A stretch of DNA of 64,000 nucleotides from Sphingomonas sp. TDK1 (GTDB taxonomy: Bacteria; Pseudomonadota; Alphaproteobacteria; Sphingomonadales; Sphingomonadaceae): NCBI RefSeq assembly GCF_001650735.1, contig NZ_LXVY01000048.1, positions 186,001-250,000 of the forward strand, in the 5' to 3' direction. The notes beneath the pieces were generated by a model that worked only from the letters and a program-made list of their open reading frames with translations, made no database searches and had not been told where the DNA came from. Shown here in pieces: positions 1-7,490 of the stretch. The stretch's first letter is position 1. Every line of letters starts with the position of its first letter. The translations under genes and the position numbers were made by a program.

Positions 1-307
1 CCCACACGAATCCGCTATTGGCCGCGCTCCTTCTTCGGAAGGAATCCGTCCGAGACAGCGAGGGGCCGGGATTTGCCGGTCTTGAAAATACTCGCCTAGA
101 CGGGGACAGAATTTACCGGGCTTCGCCGGTCCTGCGCCACAGGCGCGCGGTCTGAAGCGTTCCGGGTCACGCCCCAGGGATAGCATCCCCGGCTTCGTGA
201 CGATCCTTCCCCTCGGACATTTGCGCTGGCCCGCGTTCGCGCGCGGGTCGTAACCGGGGCCGCCCTTTCGTTCGCGCGGGGGCAGCCTCATGTATGAGGA
301 GACCGGC
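1..307 (+). promoter_or_regulatory. rplJ leader region
   Basis: No gene is visible here. This is the untranslated stretch before rplJ, and it is rich in GC hairpins; the clearest is CCCGCG (230-235) with CGCGGG (242-247). In many bacteria the mRNA leader of rplJ binds the L10-L7/L12 complex and represses its own translation. Position and hairpins fit such a leader, but I could not match the L10-binding consensus by eye. The Shine-Dalgarno GAGGAG at 296-301 sits six bases before the ATG at 308. No convincing sigma-70 promoter was seen. Confidence 0.45.
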
Positions 308-823
308 ATGGATCGTTCCCAGAAGGCCGACGCCGTTGCCGAGCTGAATCGCACCTTCAACGAGGTTGGCGTGGTGGTTGTCACCCGCAATCTCGGCATG
401 ACCGTCAAGCAGTCGACGGACCTGCGCAACAAGATGCGTGCAGCCGGCGCGACCTATAAGGTCTCGAAGAACAAGCTCGCCAAGATTGCCACCCAGGGCA
501 CCGATTATGCGGTGCTCGCGGACCTGCTGACGGGTCCGACGGCACTGTCCACCTCCGTCGATCCCGTGGCTGCGGCCAAGGTGGTCTCGGACTTCGCCAA
601 GACGAACGACAAGCTCGAAATCGTCGGCGGGGCCATGGGCAATGTGCTGCTGGATGCGGCTGGCGTGCAGGCACTCGCCTCGCTGCCGTCGCTGGACGAG
701 CTGCGCGGCAAGCTCGTGGGGCTCATCGCAGCGCCCGCGACCAAGCTCGCAACCATCACCCAGGCACCGGCGGCGCAGATCGCCCGCGTGCTTGCGGCGT
801 ACAGCGAAAAGCAGGCTGCCTGA
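308..823 (+). CDS. rplJ: 50S ribosomal protein L10
   Basis: Ribosomal protein L10 (about 171 aa) forms the base of the L7/L12 stalk on the large subunit and anchors the L12 dimers that recruit translational GTPases. The N-terminus (MDRSQKADAVAELN) and the segment GVVVVTRNLGMTV are typical of alphaproteobacterial L10. The C-terminal helix that binds L12 ends in AAYSEKQAA. An in-frame ATG at 290 would add six residues, but ATG 308 follows GAGGAG at ideal spacing and starts at the family-typical position. rplL follows 59 bases downstream in the same direction, so the two are probably co-transcribed and autoregulated through the leader. Confidence 0.97.
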   Translation: MDRSQKADAVAELNRTFNEVGVVVVTRNLGMTVKQSTDLRNKMRAAGATYKVSKNKLAKIATQGTDYAVLADLLTGPTALSTSVDPVAAAKVVSDFAKTNDKLEIVGGAMGNVLLDAAGVQALASLPSLDELRGKLVGLIAAPATKLATITQAPAAQIARVLAAYSEKQAA

Positions 824-882
824 GCTTCGGCTTCAAGCGACCTTTTTATTATCCCGAAACTTTGAACTGATTGGAGTTTATC

Positions 883-1260
883 ATGGCTGACCTCAACGCA
901 ATCGTCGACCAGCTTTCCGCGCTGACCGTTCTCGAAGCCGCCGAGCTGTCGAAGATGCTCGAAGAGAAGTGGGGCGTTTCGGCCGCCGCTGCCGTCGCCG
1001 TTGCCGGCCCGGCCGCTGGTGGCGCCGCTGCCCCGGCTGCTGAAGAGCAGACCGAGTTCGACGTGATCCTCACCGGTGACGGTGGCAAGAAGATCAACGT
1101 CATTAAGGAAGTCCGCGCGATCACCTCGCTCGGCCTGACCGAAGCCAAGGCGCTGGTCGAAGGCGCTCCGAAGCCGGTCAAGGAAGGCGTGTCGAAGGAC
1201 GAAGCCGAGAAGATCAAGAAGCAGCTTGAAGAAGCCGGCGCGACCGTCGAAATCAAGTAA
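883..1260 (+). CDS. rplL: 50S ribosomal protein L7/L12
   Basis: L7/L12 (125 aa) is the multicopy acidic stalk protein that recruits and activates elongation and initiation GTPases. The N-terminal dimerisation helices (MADLNAIVDQLSALTV) are followed by an Ala/Pro/Gly hinge at about residues 38-53. The C-terminal domain carries GLTEAKALVEGAPKPVKEGV, the GTPase contact face. The start is ATG 883, preceded by GGAG at 873-876; a TTG at 871 also opens the frame but would overlap the ribosome-binding site. It is the second gene after rplJ and is followed within 40 bases by a strong terminator. That is unusual, because rpoB normally follows. Confidence 0.97.
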   Translation: MADLNAIVDQLSALTVLEAAELSKMLEEKWGVSAAAAVAVAGPAAGGAAAPAAEEQTEFDVILTGDGGKKINVIKEVRAITSLGLTEAKALVEGAPKPVKEGVSKDEAEKIKKQLEEAGATVEIK

Positions 1261-1298
1261 GCTTTTTCCGGCCTTTCTGAAGGCTGGGAATGCAAAGG

Positions 1299-1332
1299 GA
1301 GGCGGCTCGGCGACGGGCCGCCTCTTTTTTTT
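1299..1332 (+). terminator. Rho-independent terminator after rplL
   Basis: GAGGCGGC (1299-1306) pairs with GCCGCCTC (1317-1324) and is followed by eight T residues (1325-1332). This is a textbook intrinsic terminator that would end rplJL transcription before rpoBC. Confidence 0.92.
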
Positions 1333-1344
1333 GTGCGCGGGATC

Positions 1345-2424
1345 TTAGCTGCCGGGCGGCGTGTAGCGAATGGCCGCGAGCGCCCGCGGCGCGGGACGAT
1401 CCAGCCAGATCGGGCCGGGTCTCGCGCCTTGCCCTGCCGTGCCGAGCAGGAAGTCCGCGCCGACGCGGCGGATGCCGAGCCCGGCGCGCCAGCGCAGATC
1501 GCACAGCAGCATCGCGGCGAACATCGGCCTGCCCCGCACCGTCACGACGTGCACCTGCTCCCGCCGCAGCGTCATGCGCACGGTTCTGCGCGTGGTCCCG
1601 CCTGGCGGCAGATCGACAGCGTCGCTCGGGTCCGTCGAGGGGGCGGAATGAAAGGCCGCGCGCCACCGGTCCTGTTCGGGGCTGGCGCTGATCAACGCGC
1701 AGGTCGCGCGCAGGCCGTCGGCCATGACCGATTGCAGATTGATCACGTCGATGTCGACGACGAACGCGATGCTGTCCGCTGCAAACAGCACGTCCGCCTT
1801 CGCCACGCGGACCTCGAACGGCTCGGCGGGAGCGCTTGGGGGCAGAAGGGGCGCGGGGGGAGCCGTCACCGCCACCGGCGGGGCAGTCGCTTCCGGCTGC
1901 GGCGGCTCGCCCGTCGGCAGCGGCCGGCGGGCACGCGTGCGCCCCGCAAGGCCGCCTGCGACCGCAATCCCCCCTGCGCCGGCGAGGAACCACCACCACG
2001 GGAACTGGCCCGGCGGCGGCGGATGCTTCGGCCGCGCGACGTGCGGGGGTATTGGCCGGACCGGCGTCGCAGCCGGCGCGGTCACCTGCGGCGCGGAGGA
2101 GGCGCGCGACCGTGGCGGCGGAGCGGCAGGCGCATCGCGTTCGGCGACGGACATCCGCGGCGGCTGCGCCACGGGGGTTGCTGTCGGCCGAGGCCTGGCG
2201 AGCGGCACGACGATCGGCTGGACGACCGGCACCGCCGCCGGCTCGGGGCTAGGGGTCGGCGTGGGCGTCGGGCTGGGACCGGCGAGGCGGAAGCGTTCCG
2301 GCAGCACGCCGGGGATCGCCTGCGGGGCAGCAGCGCCGGCGCCCCGATCCTGGCCCGATACCGGCGAGGCAAGCGCACCGAGCGCCACCCCCGCCACGAT
2401 CTGTCTGTATCTACCCCAAGGCAC
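1345..2424 (-). CDS. Secreted/anchored Pro-rich protein of unknown function (paralogue of 5935-7278)
   Basis: Function unknown. From a GTG at 2424 the protein is about 359 aa: a signal-peptide-like start (residues 1-24, ending PVSGQ), a long Pro/Ala/Thr-rich low-complexity region with a PTPTPTP tract, a hydrophobic helix (PWWWFLAGAGGIAVAGGLAG, about 150-168) followed by RTRARR, and a C-terminal beta-rich domain. The same order occurs in the gene at 5935-7278, so the two are probably paralogues. The basic residues after the helix suggest a periplasmic Pro-rich arm and a cytoplasmic C-terminal domain, which is inference. The frame stays open upstream to 2712, but that part has shadow-like composition and overlaps the neighbouring gene. 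The GTG start has only a weak ribosome-binding site and is uncertain. Confidence 0.6.
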   Translation of the reverse strand: MPWGRYRQIVAGVALGALASPVSGQDRGAGAAAPQAIPGVLPERFRLAGPSPTPTPTPSPEPAAVPVVQPIVVPLARPRPTATPVAQPPRMSVAERDAPAAPPPRSRASSAPQVTAPAATPVRPIPPHVARPKHPPPPGQFPWWWFLAGAGGIAVAGGLAGRTRARRPLPTGEPPQPEATAPPVAVTAPPAPLLPPSAPAEPFEVRVAKADVLFAADSIAFVVDIDVINLQSVMADGLRATCALISASPEQDRWRAAFHSAPSTDPSDAVDLPPGGTTRRTVRMTLRREQVHVVTVRGRPMFAAMLLCDLRWRAGLGIRRVGADFLLGTAGQGARPGPIWLDRPAPRALAAIRYTPPGS

Positions 2425-2521
2425 CTGCCGGGGATGGCCGCGGCTAGGTGAACGCTGGCTGCATCGGCTGCCCGCCGGGCGCGACCCGTAGACGACCCGT
2501 TGAAGCGACGCGATGACCTGC

Positions 2522-3043
2522 TCAGGTCTTGCTGCGCGTCTTGCGCTCGGCTTCTTCGCGAATGCGTTCCGAGCGCGCGCGCTCCACCCGTTCGATCCGG
2601 TCGCGCTCGATGCGCTCGCGATCGGCTTTCGCCAGTTCGTCCCGCTCGCGATCCTCGCGCGCCATGCGCTCGGCGATGCGCAGGCGGATCGCCTGCAACT
2701 CCGGCGACGCATCCTCCCCCGACAGGCGCTCCCGCAGGCTGGCTTGGCGCCGCACGGTTTCCTCCGCCGCTATACGATCGGACCAATGCCGTGTCGGCTG
2801 CGGCTTCTTGGCGCGCTGCTGAAGCCGCAGCAGCGCGATCCGATACATGCGGAACATCTTGCCGGCGTGGAGCCCGGTGAGCAGCGCCGCCATCAGCGCC
2901 ACCGCGATATAGACCCCGCTATTGGGCTGCGGCGCGCGCATGACGAGCAGCACCATCAAATAGCTGAGCAGCGTCATCAAGACGCAATATGCGCCGAATT
3001 CCAATGACATCATCAGATAGTGACGAACGGAACCCGACTTCAT
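2522..3043 (-). CDS. Two-helix membrane protein with charged coiled-coil tail (copy 1)
   Basis: Unknown function. The 173-aa product has two hydrophobic segments near the N-terminus (about residues 12-35 and 45-62), then a highly charged Arg/Glu-rich helical tail that probably forms a cytoplasmic coiled coil (repeated RIER and ERAR patterns). It aligns with the next upstream gene (3163-3714): MKSGSVRHYL with MRVAAIRTYL, APQPNS with APQANS, WSDRIAAE with WSERIAAE. That alignment places the start at ATG 3043, after a GGGGG stretch, rather than at 3070 where the frame first opens. The pair is a clear tandem duplication. Confidence 0.7.
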   Translation of the reverse strand: MKSGSVRHYLMMSLEFGAYCVLMTLLSYLMVLLVMRAPQPNSGVYIAVALMAALLTGLHAGKMFRMYRIALLRLQQRAKKPQPTRHWSDRIAAEETVRRQASLRERLSGEDASPELQAIRLRIAERMAREDRERDELAKADRERIERDRIERVERARSERIREEAERKTRSKT

Positions 3044-3162
3044 GAACGCAACCCCCATTGCACGGATCATCGTCGCATACAGCGCGCCGACGCCGCTCTT
3101 TGGCAGTGCATCATGAAGGAGCCGCGTTAACGAATCCTAACCGAAGGTGAAACGATCGGCAG

Positions 3163-3714
3163 TCAGCTGCGGAAAATGGGAGGCTGTTCGCCCGCGTCTT
3201 CTTCGTCCTCGCGGTGCAAACGATCGGCAATTCTTTCGCGAATTGCCTCCAGCGACATGTTGGGGTCGATGGTAAACGCTTCGGCCTCTTTGGGATCTAC
3301 GCCGAGCACCGCACAGCGCTCCCGATAGGCGCGCTCCAGCGCTTCGAGCCGATCCAGCAGCCGCACCCGCTCGGCATCCCCCCCGCGCGCCTCCAGTCGC
3401 TCCGCCGCGATGCGTTCGGACCAGCGCAACGTGCGCTTTTCCTCTTCGGACATCACATGCGCCGTCGGGACGACATCCTCCCGCAAGAGCGCAAACCGCC
3501 GCATGGCGCGCCGATAGCGACGAAACATGCGGATGGCGTAGATGCCGCTGAACAGCGCCATGACGATGCAGGTGTTGATGTACCAGCGGGAGTTGGCTTG
3601 GGGAGCATAGTTGACCAGCACGTACATCGCGGCGCCCAGCACGGTCATGAACACGAAGTAGACGAAAAACTCGACCGTCTCTCGTAGGTATGTCCGAATG
3701 GCCGCGACGCGCAT
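3163..3714 (-). CDS. Two-helix membrane protein with charged coiled-coil tail (copy 2)
   Basis: Unknown function, 183 aa, paralogue of 2522-3043. Two transmembrane helices (about residues 15-35 and 45-63) are followed by a basic segment (RMFRRYRRAMRR) and a charged helical tail to the end. The shared block WSERIAAE lies near residue 98. A GGGAG Shine-Dalgarno lies eight bases before the ATG. Relative to copy 1 it has an extra loop (DVVPTAHVMSEEEKR) and a different C-terminus, so the copies have diverged well beyond a recent duplication. The 119-base gap between them holds nothing else recognisable. Confidence 0.72.
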   Translation of the reverse strand: MRVAAIRTYLRETVEFFVYFVFMTVLGAAMYVLVNYAPQANSRWYINTCIVMALFSGIYAIRMFRRYRRAMRRFALLREDVVPTAHVMSEEEKRTLRWSERIAAERLEARGGDAERVRLLDRLEALERAYRERCAVLGVDPKEAEAFTIDPNMSLEAIRERIADRLHREDEEDAGEQPPIFRS

Positions 3715-3903
3715 GGCTTTGCTCCCGAAACCGTTTACGGCCTGGCCGCTTGTTCCGGAAACGACTCAACCCGAAGAAGCTTAAAGAATAATGCAAATAC
3801 GCAGACGCGGCTTCCGGTTTTCTACCTAGCCCGAGACACCCGCACTTGCGCCCGACCCCGCCCAGGCCCGCCCGCCCCCGCAGCCGCGAGGGCGGGCCGC
3901 CGT

Positions 3904-5811
3904 TCAACGCACCTTCGCGGCGCTCTGGTCGACCGGCACCACCGGCAGCAGCACCGCGCTGGACTGCTTGCCGCCATACAGGATCGTCACGGTAGCCTTC
4001 TGATAGTCGCCAGGCTTCGCGAAGAAGATGTTCTCCACATATTTCTGCGGATTGCGGTCATAGACCGGGAACAGGCTGGACTGGATCTGCACCATGATGC
4101 GGTGCCCCGGCAGGAAAACATGGTTCACCGTCGGCAGCCGGAACTTGTATTCCTGCACCTTGCCCGCCGGGATGGGCGTGGGATGCTCGAACGAGTTGCG
4201 GTAGCGGCCGCGGAAGATGTCCATCGCGATCGGCAGCTGGAACCCGCCCATTTCCTTCGCCGAGGCGATCTCGTCCGGATAGACGTCGATGACCTTGACG
4301 ACGAAGTCGCCGTCCGTGCCCGTCGTCTTTGCGAAGATGTCCGCCAGCGGCGCACCCGAAAGGCGAACCGGTGCCGACAGGGCGGGCGTGGAATAGGTCA
4401 GCACATCGGGCCGGCCATCCACGAAGCGCTGGTCGGTAACCAGATAGGTGCTCCAGCGACCGTCGTCGAAATTGATCGGACGCGGCAGATAGGGGACCGG
4501 CTTGGCCGGATCGGAGACATAGCTGTCCTCCCCTGCCCCGGGCTTGTCGAACCCGGCGCCCTCCTGCGCTGCCAGATACAGCGGCGTCAGCTTTGCGGCG
4601 AGCGGCCATTTGTTCAGGAAATCCCAGTGGTTCTCGCCGGTGTTGTAGATGCTCGCGACCGGCGGGGTATAGGCCGGGGCGCCGTCCTTCAGATGCGCGT
4701 TGAAGAAGGGCAGCAGGATGTCACGCCTTGCCTGCAGCGCCGTGTCGCCATCGAAATTGAGCTGGCCAAGCTTCGAGCCGTTATAGTTGAAGCCGGAATG
4801 GCGCCACGGTCCCATCAGCAGGAAGTTGTTGCCGGCCTGCGACGTCTTCTGCAGCGCCTCCCAGCTGTGGATCGCGCCGTACATGTCTTCATGGTCCCAC
4901 AGGCCCTGCTCCCACAGCGTCGGCACATTGGCCGGATTGGCTGCGAGGATCTTGTCGAGTGCCTGGCCCTGCCAGAACGCATCATAGGCCGGGTGCTCGG
5001 TCAGCTTGCGCCAGAAGGGCAGCTGGTCGTAGCCGAATTGCTTGGCCCAGTCCCCCGCCGATCCGATCTTGCGGAAGGTGTCGTAATCGTCCCATCCGCC
5101 ATTGGGCGGGGTCGGCCCGCCCGCCTTGTAGCCGGTGATGCCGGAAATCCAGCCGATGTTCGGCAGGCGGAAGGCGCCGTAATGGAACCAGTCGTCGCCC
5201 ATCCAGCCGTCGATCATCGGGCTTTCGGGCGCGGTGACCTTCAGCGCGGGATGGGGATGCAGCAGCGCCATCACCACCGTCCATCCTTCGTAGGACGAGC
5301 CGAGCATGCCAACCTTGCCGTTCGATTCCGGCAGGTTCTTCACCAGCCAGTCGATCGTGTCCCAGGCGTCGGTCGTATCATCGACCTTGGTCGGGTTGAG
5401 CGGCCCCACCGGCGCCCGGGTGACGACGAAATCGCCCTCGGAGCGATATTTGCCGCGAATGTCCTGGAAGACGCGGATGTAACCCGCCTCGGTAAACACC
5501 TCGTCGCCCTGGGCCAGCACGGACAGCATCTTGTTGCTGTCGGTACGGCGGACGCGATTATACGCATCATAGGGCGTGCGGGTCAGCAGGATCGGGGCGT
5601 TCTTGGCGCCCTTGGGAATCACGATGGTGGTGAACAGCTTGGTGCCGTCGCGCATCGGCACCATCACCTCGCGACGGATATAGTCCTTCGCACCCTCCGG
5701 CAGCACGAACTTGGCCGGAATATCGTTGAAAGGCTGCGCCTGCTGCGCATTGGATGCCGGAACGAGTGCCGTCGTCGCGAGCGCGGCCAGAACAAGAGTG
5801 CGAAGCTGCAT
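3904..5811 (-). CDS. Alpha-amino-acid ester hydrolase, CocE/NonD (X-Pro peptidase S15) family
   Basis: Predicted secreted serine hydrolase (635 aa) of the alpha-amino-acid ester hydrolase type, enzymes that hydrolyse or transfer esters and amides of alpha-amino acids, including beta-lactam side chains. The signal peptide ends around ASNAQQA. The nucleophile elbow GSSYEG places Ser173. Asp306 in WDHEDM and His338 in PWRHSG complete the triad at spacings typical of the family. The acidic residues near DGWMGDD and HED match the carboxylate cluster that reads the substrate amino group. A jelly-roll C-terminal domain follows (VKVIDVYPDE). Start ATG 5811 follows GGGGAG; the frame extends upstream to 5922 without a better start. 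The natural substrate cannot be read from the sequence. Confidence 0.88.
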   Translation of the reverse strand: MQLRTLVLAALATTALVPASNAQQAQPFNDIPAKFVLPEGAKDYIRREVMVPMRDGTKLFTTIVIPKGAKNAPILLTRTPYDAYNRVRRTDSNKMLSVLAQGDEVFTEAGYIRVFQDIRGKYRSEGDFVVTRAPVGPLNPTKVDDTTDAWDTIDWLVKNLPESNGKVGMLGSSYEGWTVVMALLHPHPALKVTAPESPMIDGWMGDDWFHYGAFRLPNIGWISGITGYKAGGPTPPNGGWDDYDTFRKIGSAGDWAKQFGYDQLPFWRKLTEHPAYDAFWQGQALDKILAANPANVPTLWEQGLWDHEDMYGAIHSWEALQKTSQAGNNFLLMGPWRHSGFNYNGSKLGQLNFDGDTALQARRDILLPFFNAHLKDGAPAYTPPVASIYNTGENHWDFLNKWPLAAKLTPLYLAAQEGAGFDKPGAGEDSYVSDPAKPVPYLPRPINFDDGRWSTYLVTDQRFVDGRPDVLTYSTPALSAPVRLSGAPLADIFAKTTGTDGDFVVKVIDVYPDEIASAKEMGGFQLPIAMDIFRGRYRNSFEHPTPIPAGKVQEYKFRLPTVNHVFLPGHRIMVQIQSSLFPVYDRNPQKYVENIFFAKPGDYQKATVTILYGGKQSSAVLLPVVPVDQSAAKVR

Positions 5812-5934
5812 GATGTCTCCCCAGAGAACGGAAGCCTGGGGTGATAGTGTCACATCCCGGCGATGGGAAGCCGGGGCATGAAAAGGCCCGCGCTCCCTTG
5901 GAAGCGCGGGCCCATCGACCATCGGAAGCGGATG

Positions 5935-7278
5935 TCAGGCGTGGGCGGGGGTGCCCAGCAGCTCGGCCTCAAGGTCCTCCACCAGGTGCGGGCGGGTCGC
6001 ACCGATCGGACCGACACCTGCCGCCGCCGGCGCCGAGCGACCGATGCGGAACGCGGCGCTGGTCCGGCCCTCACGGCCATCCGGCAGGCGATAGCGCGCC
6101 TCGGCGACGACGACCGGGGTAAAGGTCCGGCCAAGCTCACCCTTCGGTACCGCGAGATGGGCATCGACACGGGTACCGTCACCGGCGTCGATCGTCACCG
6201 GCGGCACGTCCGCGGCAGGACCATGGTTGAGCAGCAGCTGCTCCATCTCGTTCTGCTCCGCATCGGCGAGCAGGAAGGTCGAGATGCGCACATCGCGAGC
6301 CGCCGTATCGCCGGCATTGCCGACAGTCAGTTCGATGTCGACCAGCGCCTCTTCCTCGCTGGTGCCCGCACGCACCGGGCGCAGGCCCAGTTCCAGCCAC
6401 GGGCGATTGGCGACCGGGGCCGGCGTATCGACGACATGCTCGAGCACCGCTTCGTCGGCCTCGGCCAAGGTGGCTTCGACATGCGCTTCCGTAACCGGCT
6501 CGGCAGCAGGCGCCGAAGCGACCGTCGGCGCGACCATCACGGGCGCGGCAGCGGCAGCGGCGATGCCGATGTCACTGCGCGGTGCGATCGGCTGCGCTTC
6601 GGTACGATACGCAGGCGGTTCGGTCGTCGTTGCCGTTTCACGCACCAGCAGATCGTCGTCCGGACGACGGCGACGCATCAGGAACATCGCCGCGCCGATG
6701 GCGAGCAGAACGGCGACCCCGCCAAGGATCCAGGGCCATAGCGAGGTGGAACGGGTTTGCTCGGTGGTGGTCTCCGTCGACTCCGTGACCTGCGCGGCGG
6801 GCGCGGCGGACTGGGCAACCGGGGCGGCAACCTCGGGCTGTGCGATTTGCGGCTGTGCGGGCTGCGGCGCGGAAGACGGCACCGGGCGCGCGTCCTGTTG
6901 CGTGGTCGCGATGGGCGCGGCGGCACTGGCCTGGCTGGGCTGTGCCTTCGCCTGCGGCCGGGGCTCGACGCGGGGCGTACCGCGCTCGGCGCGGGCGGCG
7001 CGCGGCGCAGGCGCGGCATCGGCCGCCGAAGGGGCCTGGTTGGCGCTGCCGGCCATCTGCTGCTCGACAGAGGGCACAGGCTGCACCACGGGCGAGGCGG
7101 GCGCGATGCGCACTTCGGGCGCCGGTGCGGCGGCCTGCGGCGCAGGCGCTTCTACGGCTGGCGGCGGGGATACCGTCTGCTGGGGCGCTGCCTCCTGGGC
7201 GAAGGCAGGGGTGGCAAGGAACGCGGCACTGATCAACAGTGCGGCGCGGGGGCGGAGCGGGGTCTGACACTGTTTCAT
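5935..7278 (-). CDS. Signal-peptide, Pro/Ala-rich, single-helix protein of unknown function
   Basis: Unknown function, about 447 aa. A signal peptide (ALLISAAFLATPAFAQ) leads into about 150 residues of Pro/Ala/Gln-rich sequence, a transmembrane helix (WPWILGGVAVLLAIGAAMFL, about 182-200), RRRRPDDD, an acidic/Ala linker, and a C-terminal beta-sandwich-like domain beginning near RPWLELGLRPVRAG. The architecture and the C-terminal domain resemble 1345-2424. Positive residues directly after the helix suggest that the C-terminal domain is cytoplasmic, although the beta pattern (VDIELTVGNAGDTAARDVRI) resembles CARDB-type domains normally found outside. ATG 7287 is an equally possible start; neither has a clear ribosome-binding site. 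Confidence 0.68.
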   Translation of the reverse strand: MKQCQTPLRPRAALLISAAFLATPAFAQEAAPQQTVSPPPAVEAPAPQAAAPAPEVRIAPASPVVQPVPSVEQQMAGSANQAPSAADAAPAPRAARAERGTPRVEPRPQAKAQPSQASAAAPIATTQQDARPVPSSAPQPAQPQIAQPEVAAPVAQSAAPAAQVTESTETTTEQTRSTSLWPWILGGVAVLLAIGAAMFLMRRRRPDDDLLVRETATTTEPPAYRTEAQPIAPRSDIGIAAAAAAPVMVAPTVASAPAAEPVTEAHVEATLAEADEAVLEHVVDTPAPVANRPWLELGLRPVRAGTSEEEALVDIELTVGNAGDTAARDVRISTFLLADAEQNEMEQLLLNHGPAADVPPVTIDAGDGTRVDAHLAVPKGELGRTFTPVVVAEARYRLPDGREGRTSAAFRIGRSAPAAAGVGPIGATRPHLVEDLEAELLGTPAHA

Positions 7279-7433
7279 GACGCCCATTCAACGGACGGAA
7301 CCGCGGAATCGGCCCCGCCCCCTGCGACGAGGTGAAAGAAGTTGCAGGTGAATGGAGCCGTTCACCCGCTATTCAGGCACGGTTCTTGCCTCTCAACTGA
7401 CAGAAACTTCGTAGAAAAACACTGAAAAGAAAG

Positions 7434-7463
7434 GGACTTACCGTGCCCAGACACGGTAAGTCC
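7434..7463 (-). terminator. Inverted repeat terminator for the TonB receptor gene
   Basis: A perfect 12-bp inverted repeat, GGACTTACCGTG (7434-7445) and CACGGTAAGTCC (7452-7463), has a six-base loop. Read on the minus strand it lies just after the receptor stop and is followed by CTTTCTTTTC, an imperfect T-tract. Likely terminator of the gene at 7491-9785. Confidence 0.72.
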
Positions 7464-7490
7464 TTCCCCTTTGCACCCAGGCCGGAACGA

